Positions 1 to 6,686 of a stretch of 20,106 bases of DNA are shown here, piece after piece. The position numbers were made by a program, and so were the translations under genes. The notes beneath the pieces were generated by a model. It was not told the DNA's origin. It worked only from the letters and a program-made list of their open reading frames with translations, and searched no databases. How positions within the stretch are numbered: the stretch's first letter is position 1; each line of letters begins with the position of its first letter. Origin of the DNA: a bacterium (GTDB taxonomy: Bacteria > Patescibacteriota > Minisyncoccia > Minisyncoccales > JAGLPU01); the NCBI GenBank assembly GCA_030594935.1, contig JAUVEE010000006.1, forward strand, positions 1 through 20,106. Direction: 5' to 3'.

Positions 1-16
1 TAAATAGCAAGACAAT

Positions 17-56
17 AAAACCGCTGTTTGCTTTCAGAGATAGCGGTTTTTTGTTA
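17..56 (+). terminator. Putative intrinsic terminator at window start
   Basis: AAAACCGCT (17-25) is complementary to AGCGGTTTT (42-50). The loop is about 16 nt and the 3' arm runs into further T residues. It would end a transcript entering from the left, whose gene lies outside the window. The loop is long for an intrinsic terminator, so confidence is moderate. Its T tail runs directly into the promoter of the gene at 67. Confidence 0.6.
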
Positions 57-60
57 GAAT
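32..60 (+). promoter_or_regulatory. Extended -10 promoter, predicted leaderless
   Basis: An extended -10, TG-T-TAGAAT, has its hexamer at 55-60, and exactly 6 nt separate it from the ATG at 67. The usual start site about 7 nt after the hexamer would therefore fall on the A of the ATG. The -35 position 17 nt upstream (TTTCAG, 32-37) is poor, as is common with extended -10 promoters. No Shine-Dalgarno precedes the ATG, which agrees with a leaderless mRNA. Confidence 0.55.
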
Positions 61-66
61 GATGTA

Positions 67-912
67 ATGCCTTATTCTATTGATATTATAAACTCCGAAG
101 GGGAGAAAGAAACATTTTCTTCTAAAAAAATATATCGGTCGGCCAAGCGGGCCGGAGCTGATGCCAAGACAGCCAAAAAGATTGCTGAAATTATCAAGCG
201 TGAAGTTTTTTCCGGAATGAAAACGGTTGATATCTTTAAAAGAGTGAGAGAGCTGTTGGAAGAGAAGAATTTTCAACTGGCTTTAAAATTTTCTCTTAAA
301 GAAGCAATGAAGAAGCTGGGCCCTGACGGCTTTAACTTTGAGAAATATATTGGCAGAGTTTTAGAGAGTGGCGGATTTAAAGTTGAAATTAATCAGTATC
401 TGCCCGGAGCCTGCGTTGAGGGCTATGAGATAGATTTTATCGCCGCTAAAGATAAATTGATTTATGTCGGCGAATGCAAATACCGCAATTCAGCCGGAGA
501 GAGAATTGACACTAAGGAACTGTTGGCCAATCATGCCCGTTTTTCCGATATCTTAGCTGGTCCTTATTTTAAAAGAGAAAAGAAGAAAGAAATAAAAACA
601 ATAATGGTGACTAACACCAAGTTTACTTCCCGGGCGAAAAGATACGCCCGCTGCAAAGGCATTGAGCTCTTGGGCTGGCGCCATCCCTATAACGAAGGCC
701 TGGAGCATCTTATAGAAAAGGAAAAGCTTTACCCTATTACTATTCTTCCTTCTTTAAAAAAACACCTCAAAGATCTTTTTGTTTCCCAGCAGATTATGCT
801 GGCTCAGGATATCTTAGAAATAGATTTGCCAATATTTGCCCAACAAAACCATATCTCAATAAAAGATTTGAAACCTTTAGCCAAAGAGGCTAGTATTTTG
901 TTGGAAGTTTGA
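67..912 (+). CDS. ATP-cone domain fused to Mrr/type IV-like restriction nuclease
   Basis: A 281-residue protein in two parts. Residues 1-90 resemble an ATP-cone, the nucleotide-binding regulatory domain known from ribonucleotide reductases and NrdR, with basic residues near the start and alternating helices ending in a LGPDGFNFE segment. Residues 91-200 resemble the PD-(D/E)XK fold of Mrr-like type IV restriction enzymes. The probable catalytic set is D123, E136 and K138 in the arrangement D-x12-E-x-K, with a preceding FEKYIGRVLESGGF helix typical of the family. The last 80 residues are not recognised. The fusion implies a DNA-cleaving enzyme gated by nucleotide level, but the substrate is unknown. 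There is no methyltransferase or specificity gene beside it, so it does not look like a classical restriction-modification system. The ATG is supported by the promoter placed 6 nt upstream. It stands alone, 51 nt before ychF. The domain calls are from motif reading, and the nuclease assignment is the firmer of the two. Confidence 0.8.
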   Translation: MPYSIDIINSEGEKETFSSKKIYRSAKRAGADAKTAKKIAEIIKREVFSGMKTVDIFKRVRELLEEKNFQLALKFSLKEAMKKLGPDGFNFEKYIGRVLESGGFKVEINQYLPGACVEGYEIDFIAAKDKLIYVGECKYRNSAGERIDTKELLANHARFSDILAGPYFKREKKKEIKTIMVTNTKFTSRAKRYARCKGIELLGWRHPYNEGLEHLIEKEKLYPITILPSLKKHLKDLFVSQQIMLAQDILEIDLPIFAQQNHISIKDLKPLAKEASILLEV

Positions 913-928
913 TTTGTCAGCAGTCAAC

Positions 929-957
929 TTGTTTTAAGGGCGGAAAAATGATAGTTT
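929..957 (+). promoter_or_regulatory. Putative ychF promoter, predicted leaderless
   Basis: TTGTTT (929-934) is followed after 17 nt by TG-A-TAGTTT (hexamer 952-957). The hexamer is weak but carries the TG extension, and 6 nt separate it from the ATG at 964. No Shine-Dalgarno is visible. Confidence 0.4.
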
Positions 958-963
958 TTAAAT

Positions 964-2031
964 ATGTCATTATCTATCGGAATAGTCGGCCTGCCCAATG
1001 TGGGCAAATCAACTTTATTCCAGGCTATTACCAAAAAGCAAGTTGACCGCTCTAATTATCCTTTTTGCACCATTGACCCTAATGTGGGCGTGGTTGCCGT
1101 GCCTGATAAAAGAGTGGACCAGCTGGTGGAATTGACTAATTCTGTTAAAAAGATTCAGGCTACCGTGGAATTTGTTGATATTGCCGGCCTGGTGAAAGGA
1201 GCGAATCAGGGAGAAGGATTGGGCAATAAGTTCTTAGCCAATATCAGGGAAGTTGACGCTATTATTTATGTTTTGCGCTGTTTTCAAAATGAGAAGATTA
1301 TTAATACCCAGTCGCAGATTGATGTGCTGAAAGACAAAGAGATTCTGGATATGGAATTGATTCTTAAAGATGCCGAGACGGTGGAAAAAAGAATTGAGGG
1401 GCTGGAAAAGGAAATCAGGGCCAAGAAGAAAGAAGCAATAAAAGAAGCGGAAGTTTTGACTAAAGCGTTAAACTTGCTCCAGGAAGGAAAAGTTTTGATT
1501 GATTGCTTATGGATTTCGGAAGAAGAAAAGATTCTAAACAGCTACCAATTGCTGACTTTTAAAAAACGGCTCTATTTATTGAATGGCAAGGAAGAAGAAA
1601 TACCCTCGGAAATAAAAGAGCTTTTTGCCAAGAATAATTGGCAGTTCATAATTATTGATATTTTAACGGAGTTTGACGCCAGCGCGTTTGAGCCGGAAGA
1701 GAGAGAAGAATTTGATCTGCCGGAAGAATTAAGAATAGACGATCTGGTGAAAGAATCATATAAGCTGCTTGATCTAATAACTTTTTTTACCACCGGACCG
1801 GATGAAACTCGGGCCTGGACTTTGAAAAAGGGCAGCATAGCTCCCCAGGCCGGGGGAGTGATTCATAGTGATTTTGAACAGTATTTTATCAGGGCTGAAG
1901 TTATCAATTGGCAGGAGCTGATTAACGCCAATGGCTTTGCCAAAGCCAAGGAAAAGGGACTGCTTCGCACCGAAGGCAAAGAATATACTGTTCAAGACGG
2001 AGATGTGATTGAGATTAAAAGCAAGGCGTGA
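964..2031 (+). CDS. ychF: Obg-like ATPase YchF
   Basis: A universally conserved P-loop ATPase of the Obg/OLA1 branch, implicated in ribosome association and stress response. At 355 residues it is close to the usual ~363. The Walker A loop GLPNVGKST lies at residues 9-17, followed by the switch region with NYPFCTIDPNVG and the G3-like DIAGLVKGANQGEGLG segment. A coiled-coil insertion rich in E and K occupies roughly residues 125-165. The NxxE-type base-specificity element, which makes this family prefer ATP to GTP, appears in LYLLNGKEEE. The C-terminal TGS domain, roughly residues 270-355, ends in YTVQDGDVIEIK. It is downstream of a separate nuclease gene and appears to be transcribed from its own upstream promoter. 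The next gene starts 17 nt after the stop with another promoter overlapping this stop codon. The identification is secure. Confidence 0.97.
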   Translation: MSLSIGIVGLPNVGKSTLFQAITKKQVDRSNYPFCTIDPNVGVVAVPDKRVDQLVELTNSVKKIQATVEFVDIAGLVKGANQGEGLGNKFLANIREVDAIIYVLRCFQNEKIINTQSQIDVLKDKEILDMELILKDAETVEKRIEGLEKEIRAKKKEAIKEAEVLTKALNLLQEGKVLIDCLWISEEEKILNSYQLLTFKKRLYLLNGKEEEIPSEIKELFAKNNWQFIIIDILTEFDASAFEPEEREEFDLPEELRIDDLVKESYKLLDLITFFTTGPDETRAWTLKKGSIAPQAGGVIHSDFEQYFIRAEVINWQELINANGFAKAKEKGLLRTEGKEYTVQDGDVIEIKSKA

Positions 2032-2037
2032 TAAAAT
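2009..2037 (+). promoter_or_regulatory. Promoter overlapping the end of ychF
   Basis: TTGAGA (2009-2014), a 17-nt spacer and TG-A-TAAAAT (hexamer 2032-2037) match both consensus boxes at 5 of 6 positions and carry the TG extension. The TGA extension is also the ychF stop codon. The start site would lie only a few nucleotides before the ATG at 2049, leaving no room for a Shine-Dalgarno. Confidence 0.55.
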
Positions 2038-2048
2038 AATTAAATACT

Positions 2049-3563
2049 ATGCCTAAGTTTTTTAGCAAAGGAAGTTCCACTACTTTAGGAACCATTATCA
2101 TTATCATTTTAGTGGTGATTTTGGTGGGCGGAATTTTGATTTATCAGCTGCTGACAGAGGATTCAACCAGGGATGTTTGGCTGGAATCTTGGGAATACCG
2201 GCGTCTTATCACTATTCAAAATTTAAGGGATAAGGAAGTTTTAAATTATCCCGCGGTTTTAGAGATAAACACTTCTGCTTTAATAAAAGAAGGCAAAATG
2301 GCTTCGGATTGCCGGGATATTAGATTTACTGATCCTGAAACAGAAAGATTTTTGGAACACTGGATAGAAGGGGAATGCGATACAAAAAACACCAAGCTTT
2401 GGGTTCAGGCTCCGGCAATCTCCGCTAATTCTCAAAAAACAATCCACCTTTATTACGGCAATGAAGCGGCCGAAGACAAGGCTTTATCGCTTTCTGCCGA
2501 GGATTCGGTTGTTGCGGAAATAACCGGAAAGGCGGTGTTGTCCGACAATCAAACAAGGTACGCTCGGGCTTTGAATGGTGATCTTTATTGCGTGATGTCC
2601 CAAGGAAACGCTATTTATCTTTTTCAATCAAAAGATAAAGGCAAAACTTGGCAAAGAGAAAAGGTAAGCGTTGATTCTAATGCGCGACAGATGTATCCGG
2701 CCATAGAGCTGGACTCTTCCCATAATATCAATATTGTTTGGCAGGATGAAAACTCGCGTCTTTACTACCGGCAAAAAACAGCGGAAGGTTGGGCAGAAAT
2801 GAAAACCATTATAGAAAAGGGAAGTTCGCCCGCCATTGCCATAGATATGTATAACAACATGCATGTTGTTTATACCGGTGAAGAAAACAATCTTTATTAT
2901 TGGCCCAAGAATTTTTTTAACCGAGAAGATCCCTTAAAGATTGCTGAAAAGGCGATTAATCCGAGCTTGGCCATGGGCTCGAGAGACAATCTTTCTTTAG
3001 CCTATGCCAGAGAAGGAGGCCTGATTGGTTTCCGCCAGCTGATTAACGGAGAATGGAGCCAGGAAGAAACCATTGCCGGATTTAATCCAATAATAGCCGT
3101 AGATTTTGAAGAAACTATTCATCTTATATACCAAACAGGATCCGGCCTTGTTTACCAAAAGAAAATTAGTTCTGACTGGTCTCAAAAAGAAGTTTTGGAT
3201 GAGGCAGAGCAGGACAGCATTTCTCTTGCCTTGGATAAGCAAAACAATGTTTACGTTGTTTTCAGCCGCCGGCATGAATCAGGCATTTATCTTCGCCAGA
3301 AAGGTTCTGACGGCTGGAACGAGCGGGAAAAAATAATTGATAACGGCGGCCAGCCCAGTCTGATTCGGGCCAGGCAGCCGGAGGCGGAAAATGTTTATTC
3401 CAATATTCCTCGCCAAGGCTTCTCTTTAACTTATTTAGCCGAAGAAAAAGGAATTCAAAACTTAAGATTCTATACCGCCCCTTTCACCGTTTATCAGACA
3501 GTTGGCTTCGGCTTAACGATTTCCTGGCAAAAAGAGCAGAACATTAAAGGTTTTTCCAAGTAA
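2049..3563 (+). CDS. Membrane-anchored DUF2341 and beta-propeller surface protein
   Basis: A 504-residue protein predicted to sit outside the cytoplasmic membrane, tethered by one N-terminal segment at about residues 14-37 (isoleucine/valine-rich). No cleavage site is evident. Residues ~43-140 match the DUF2341 pattern seen in many secreted proteins of candidate phyla and archaea: an opening W-x-YRR, a central CRDIRF and a closing LWVQAP with LYYGN. From about residue 170 to 480 there are repeated units of ~45 residues with Y-x-x-K/P, DxxxNI/NxHxVY and GxxxYxxK elements, like BNR/sialidase or PKD-less propeller blades. Such propellers bind ligands or carbohydrates; no catalytic residues can be named. 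The next gene, an AlkD-like glycosylase, starts 3 nt after the stop and is probably co-transcribed even though it has an unrelated cytoplasmic role. The substrate is unknown. Confidence 0.8.
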   Translation: MPKFFSKGSSTTLGTIIIIILVVILVGGILIYQLLTEDSTRDVWLESWEYRRLITIQNLRDKEVLNYPAVLEINTSALIKEGKMASDCRDIRFTDPETERFLEHWIEGECDTKNTKLWVQAPAISANSQKTIHLYYGNEAAEDKALSLSAEDSVVAEITGKAVLSDNQTRYARALNGDLYCVMSQGNAIYLFQSKDKGKTWQREKVSVDSNARQMYPAIELDSSHNINIVWQDENSRLYYRQKTAEGWAEMKTIIEKGSSPAIAIDMYNNMHVVYTGEENNLYYWPKNFFNREDPLKIAEKAINPSLAMGSRDNLSLAYAREGGLIGFRQLINGEWSQEETIAGFNPIIAVDFEETIHLIYQTGSGLVYQKKISSDWSQKEVLDEAEQDSISLALDKQNNVYVVFSRRHESGIYLRQKGSDGWNEREKIIDNGGQPSLIRARQPEAENVYSNIPRQGFSLTYLAEEKGIQNLRFYTAPFTVYQTVGFGLTISWQKEQNIKGFSK

Positions 3564-3566
3564 AAC

Positions 3567-4247
3567 ATGCAGCTGAAAGAAGTTCTCAGGAAATTAAAAT
3601 CTCTGGCCAGCGCCAAAGCCGTAATAGGCATGGCGCGTTTTGGCATTAATCCGCGCAAGACTTTGGGCGTCTCTATGCCTATGGTCAGGGGAATTGCCAA
3701 AGAAATCGGCCCAAACCATAAACTGGCCCAGCAATTATGGAATTCAAAAATACACGAAGCCAGGATTTTAGCCGGATTTGTCGCTGAAGCAGCCAAAGTG
3801 ACTGAAAGACAGATGGAAAATTGGGTAAAAGATTTTGATTCCTGGGATGTCTGCGACCAAGTTTGCGGCAGCTTGTTTGATAAGACCGAATTCGCTTACA
3901 GCAAAGCGTTTGAATGGAGCAAAAGAAAAGAAGAATTTGTTAAAAGAGCCGGGTTTGTCTTAATGGCGACCCTATCGGTTCACGATAAAAAATCTTCGGA
4001 CAAACAATTTGAGCAATTTCTGTCGGTTATTAAAAGAGAGGCTAAGGACGAAAGGAATTTTGTTAAAAAGGCGGTTAACTGGGCTTTGAGGCAAATTGGA
4101 AAAAGGAATATCAGTTTAAATAAAAAAGCGATTAAAGCTGCCCAGGAAATTCAAAAAATTGATTCCAAGAGCGCCAAATGGATTGCCAATGACGCCATTA
4201 GAGAATTAACCAGCGAAAGCGTTCAACAAAGATTAAAGAAAAAATGA
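3567..4247 (+). CDS. AlkD-like DNA alkylation-repair glycosylase
   Basis: A 226-residue all-helical protein of the DNA alkylation repair (AlkD/ALK) family. The family uses HEAT-like repeats to wrap DNA and removes bulky or cationic alkylated bases such as N3-methyladenine and 7-methylguanine without flipping them into a pocket. The DSWDVCDQVC segment gives W93 and D97 in the W-x3-D arrangement of the catalytic Trp/Asp of AlkD. R127 in VKRAGFVLM and W172 in VNWALRQIGK match the other conserved cleft residues. Length is typical. The gene is 3 nt after the surface-protein gene and shares a 4-nt ATGA overlap with the following NTPase gene, so translation is likely coupled. No Shine-Dalgarno is seen before the ATG. 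The family call is strong; substrate range within the family cannot be read. Confidence 0.9.
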   Translation: MQLKEVLRKLKSLASAKAVIGMARFGINPRKTLGVSMPMVRGIAKEIGPNHKLAQQLWNSKIHEARILAGFVAEAAKVTERQMENWVKDFDSWDVCDQVCGSLFDKTEFAYSKAFEWSKRKEEFVKRAGFVLMATLSVHDKKSSDKQFEQFLSVIKREAKDERNFVKKAVNWALRQIGKRNISLNKKAIKAAQEIQKIDSKSAKWIANDAIRELTSESVQQRLKKK

Positions 4248-4768
4248 AAATAGCAGTAGGTTCTCAAAATCCAATTAAAATTAAGGCGGTTGAATCAGCT
4301 TTTAAAAAAGTTTTCGGCGATTGCGAAGTTGTCGCTGTTTCTGTTTTATCAGGGGTTTCTGAGATGCCGGTGAACTCTGCTGATTTAATCAAAGGAGCGG
4401 AAAATAGGGCCCGGGAAGCGATCAAAAAAATAAAGGCTGATTTTGGCGTTGGTTTGGAGGGCGGTTTTGAAACGATAGAGAATAAGGTTTTCTTAGCCGG
4501 TTACGCAACAGTTATAGACAGACAGGGAAAACTGGGATTAGGCGGAGGACATGGTTTTCTGATGCCGAAGAAAATAGTGGCTGCAGTCAATCAAGGCAAA
4601 AGCCTGGGAGAAGTAATGGATGAGATCACAGGGCTGGAAAACACTAAGCAAAATGATGGAGCCATTGGTTTTTTTACCAATAATCTTATTCCCCGCCAAG
4701 ACAGCTTTGAAAAAGCGATAATTTGCGCTCTGACTAGATTTATCAAAAAAGAGATATTTGACAAATAA
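4244..4768 (+). CDS. Inosine/xanthosine triphosphatase (DUF84, YjjX family)
   Basis: A 174-residue protein of the DUF84 NTPase family, which hydrolyses non-canonical purine triphosphates such as ITP and XTP to keep deaminated bases out of nucleic acids. The N-terminal strand-loop GSQNPIKIKAV is the family nucleotide-binding signature. The central GVGLEGG stretch and LGLGGGHGFLMP are the other conserved blocks, and the acidic EITG followed by KQNDGAIGFFTN is the expected C-terminal motif. The length fits the family. The start overlaps the stop of the AlkD-like gene by 4 nt, placing two genome-sanitation functions together. The last codons contain the -35 box of the next promoter. ITPase activity is known for characterised relatives only; here it is inferred. 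Confidence 0.88.
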   Translation: MKIAVGSQNPIKIKAVESAFKKVFGDCEVVAVSVLSGVSEMPVNSADLIKGAENRAREAIKKIKADFGVGLEGGFETIENKVFLAGYATVIDRQGKLGLGGGHGFLMPKKIVAAVNQGKSLGEVMDEITGLENTKQNDGAIGFFTNNLIPRQDSFEKAIICALTRFIKKEIFDK

Positions 4769-4785
4769 GAAATAAAATGTATAAT
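4758..4785 (+). promoter_or_regulatory. Consensus sigma70-type promoter
   Basis: TTGACA (4758-4763) and TATAAT (4780-4785) are both exact consensus, with a 16-nt spacer. The -35 lies inside the last codons of the NTPase gene. It should drive the small gene at 4833 strongly, giving a leader of about 40 nt. Confidence 0.85.
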
Positions 4786-4793
4786 ACAGCTAG

Positions 4794-4829
4794 CTCTTTC
4801 CAAGAAAGAGACAAAATAAAAAAGAGGTG
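4794..4829 (+). promoter_or_regulatory. Leader hairpin with two alternative partners, one being the SD
   Basis: CTCTTTC (4794-4800) is perfectly complementary to GAAAGAG (4804-4810) across a 3-nt CAA loop. The same AAAGAG string recurs in the Shine-Dalgarno (AAAGAGGTG, 4821-4829), so the pyrimidine arm can pair either with the near copy or with the ribosome site. This suggests a translational switch or an mRNA-stabilising hairpin. The pairings are read directly; regulation is inferred. Confidence 0.5.
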
Positions 4830-4832
4830 CTT

Positions 4833-5243
4833 ATGATGGATTTGGACAAGATAAGAAAAGAAGTTGAAAAGGTGAAAGATAAAAAAGGCATGTCCGTAGA
4901 TCCGGGAATAAAAGAACTGGTAATCGGTTTGCGCTATTGGGGTGTAAAAACTATTATGTCTTGCGAGGGGCACAGAAAAGAAGGACTGCCTTATCCTTGG
5001 GTGCGCTTCAAATATGAAAGTATGGAAAAGGTTGTCAAAGCCCTCTATTGGCAGTATCTTGCTAAAAGCAAGGTAAAATGGGTTATAAAAATAAAAGGAA
5101 TGCCAATGCTGGTTCCGGAAGACAAAAAGGAATTTAATTTGAAAGAGCTTCAGGAAGGAGCAGTTGCTTTTGGCAAAGTATTGCAAGAGCAGCCGGAGAG
5201 CACGCTGGATAAACCTTTTTTAAAACTATTTAAACAGACCTAA
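4833..5243 (+). CDS. Small protein of unknown function with SCEGH motif
   Basis: A 136-residue soluble protein starting at ATG 4833, or at the adjoining ATG 4836; the Shine-Dalgarno AAAGAGGTG at 4821-4829 suits both, and an in-frame GTG at 4827 lies within it. The N-terminal ~20 residues are charged and helical. A conserved-looking core then reads GLRYWGVKTIMSCEGH (SCEGH at residues 43-47) followed by YPWVRF. A single Cys-x-x-His plus an aromatic-proline segment resembles small hypothetical proteins met in candidate phyla and Firmicutes, but no function is known to me. No signal peptide or membrane segment is present. The gene has its own consensus promoter and a leader hairpin, unlike most neighbours, which suggests strong and separately controlled expression. 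An antisense open frame over 4743-5186 is low-complexity and is not a gene. Confidence 0.85.
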   Translation: MMDLDKIRKEVEKVKDKKGMSVDPGIKELVIGLRYWGVKTIMSCEGHRKEGLPYPWVRFKYESMEKVVKALYWQYLAKSKVKWVIKIKGMPMLVPEDKKEFNLKELQEGAVAFGKVLQEQPESTLDKPFLKLFKQT

Positions 5244-5270
5244 GCATGTCTTAAAACTGTTTTTTTATTT
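5232..5270 (+). terminator. Weak putative terminator after the small gene
   Basis: AAACAG (5232-5237) can pair with CTGTTT (5257-5262), with AGAC/GTCT (5236-5239/5248-5251) as an alternative inner stem. A long T-rich tail follows (5260-5272). The stem is short and AT-rich, so termination is possible but not strongly supported. Confidence 0.35.
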
Positions 5271-5290
5271 TTACTAAAAGCTATTGATAT

Positions 5291-5320
5291 TAGGTGTATC
5301 ATAGGTGTAGACCACACCCA
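5291..5320 (+). repeat. Tandem TAGGTGTA repeat with adjoining inverted copy
   Basis: TAGGTGTA occurs at 5291-5298 and 5302-5309, an 11-bp period, which is about one helical turn. The second copy's GGTGT (5304-5308) is also inverted as ACACC at 5314-5318. The element is about 20 bp upstream of the -35 of the trigger factor promoter and could be an operator or activator site. No known regulator is recognised. Confidence 0.35.
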
Positions 5321-5339
5321 TTTAATATAAAAAAGATAT

Positions 5340-5367
5340 TTGAATAATAAAGATTTTGTGCTAGAGT
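5340..5367 (+). promoter_or_regulatory. Putative extended -10 promoter of tig-mutM
   Basis: TTGAAT (5340-5345), a 16-nt spacer and TG-C-TAGAGT (hexamer 5362-5367). The leader would be about 25 nt, AT-rich and without a Shine-Dalgarno before ATG 5399. Confidence 0.45.
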
Positions 5368-5398
5368 ATTAACTAAGTTATTAAATTAATTTTAAATT

Positions 5399-6682
5399 AT
5401 GAAAACAGACATAAAGGATTTAGAGAAATCCCAAAAAGAGATAACGGTGGAAATTTCGGTTGAGGAAATGGAAAACTATATTAAAGAAGCAACTGATAAT
5501 ATATCCAAGGAAATGAAAGTTGACGGTTTTCGTCCGGGAAAAGTGCCAACGGGAATAGTGAAGCAGAAATTAAGCGAAGCGCAGATTTATCAGGAAGCAG
5601 GAGAGCTGGCCATCAGGAAAACCTATCTCCAGATACTTAAAGAAAGCGGTTTGGAAGTTATTGGCCAGCCCAAGGTTGATATTACCAAAATTACTCCGGG
5701 CAATTCTTTGGAGTATAAGATTATTGCAACGATCCTGCCCAAAGCGGAGCTGTATGACTACGGCAAAGTTAAAGGCAAGCTGGGCAAGATAGAGATAACC
5801 GATGAAAGAATAAATAAAGAACTGGAAAACCTGCAGAAGAGCCGGGCCAAGCTTATTACCACCGCCGAAGCGATTCAACAGGGAAACAGAGTGGAAATAG
5901 ATTTTGAAGGAATGCTGGACAACAAAAAGATTGAGGGGGGAGAAACCAAGAATCAGTCTTTAGTTATCGGCGAATCTCATTTTATTCCCGGATTTGAAGA
6001 AAACTTAATCGGCTTGAAAGAAAAAGAAGAAAAAGAATTTGACATTGTTTTTCCCAAAGAATACCAAAAAAAAGAATTAGCCGGCCAAAAAGTCACTTTT
6101 AAAGTTAAAGTAAACTTAGTGCAAAAACAGGAACTGCCGGAAATCAACGACGAGTTCGTTAAAGGGCTGGGGGAGATTAAAGATGTCGCCGAGTTAAAAG
6201 GAAATATCAGAAAAGCTTTGGAAGGCCAGGAAAAAACCAAAGCAGAGCACGATTTAAAAGAAAAACTTGCCGACGAGGTTATTAAGGGAACCAAAGTGGA
6301 TGTTCCTGAACTGTTAGTGGAAGAAGAATTGAATTTCATGCTCAAAGAACTGGAAGGCAATGTGCTTCAGTCGGGAATGGAATTTGAACAGTTTTTAAAA
6401 AATTCTAAAACCAGCAAAGAAGAATTAAGAGTGAAATATCGGGAAAACGCGGTTAAAAGAGCTAAGTGGAATTTAGTGGTAAGAGAGATAGCCCAGAAAG
6501 AAAAAATGGAGGCAGATGAAAAAGAATTGCAGGAAAAAATGGAGCAGACGCTGAAAGCTTATCCGGAAAAAGAAAAAGCCAAGGTTAATATGGACAGGTT
6601 TCGAGAATACATGAAAGAAATGATAGTTACTGAAAAAGTTTTTGCTTTATTGGAAAAGATAGCGGCTGACAACAGCAAATAA
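5399..6682 (+). CDS. tig: Trigger factor, ribosome-bound chaperone
   Basis: A 427-residue protein with the three trigger factor parts in order. The N-terminal ribosome-binding domain (about residues 1-115) has the signature loop GFRPGKVP at residues 43-50, equivalent to the FRxGxxP docking loop on ribosomal protein L23. An FKBP-type peptidyl-prolyl isomerase domain lies at roughly residues 155-242, with VEIDFEGMLD and FIPGFEENLIGL. The helical C-terminal chaperone cradle fills the rest and begins near LPEINDEFVKGLG. It holds nascent chains at the exit tunnel and assists folding. Length is normal. It is followed after 4 nt by mutM, so the two genes very likely share a transcript. No Shine-Dalgarno is seen; initiation may rely on the AT-rich, unstructured leader. 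Confidence 0.96.
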   Translation: MKTDIKDLEKSQKEITVEISVEEMENYIKEATDNISKEMKVDGFRPGKVPTGIVKQKLSEAQIYQEAGELAIRKTYLQILKESGLEVIGQPKVDITKITPGNSLEYKIIATILPKAELYDYGKVKGKLGKIEITDERINKELENLQKSRAKLITTAEAIQQGNRVEIDFEGMLDNKKIEGGETKNQSLVIGESHFIPGFEENLIGLKEKEEKEFDIVFPKEYQKKELAGQKVTFKVKVNLVQKQELPEINDEFVKGLGEIKDVAELKGNIRKALEGQEKTKAEHDLKEKLADEVIKGTKVDVPELLVEEELNFMLKELEGNVLQSGMEFEQFLKNSKTSKEELRVKYRENAVKRAKWNLVVREIAQKEKMEADEKELQEKMEQTLKAYPEKEKAKVNMDRFREYMKEMIVTEKVFALLEKIAADNSK

Positions 6683-6686
6683 AACC

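Noticed and set aside
4743..5186. A 147-residue minus-strand open frame opposite the SCEGH gene
   Set aside because: Phe-rich low-complexity translation with no start signals; it is the complement of a well-supported gene that has a promoter and SD.
5977..6360. A 127-residue Ser-rich minus-strand frame inside trigger factor
   Set aside because: A shadow of the Glu/Lys-rich chaperone sequence with no start signal.
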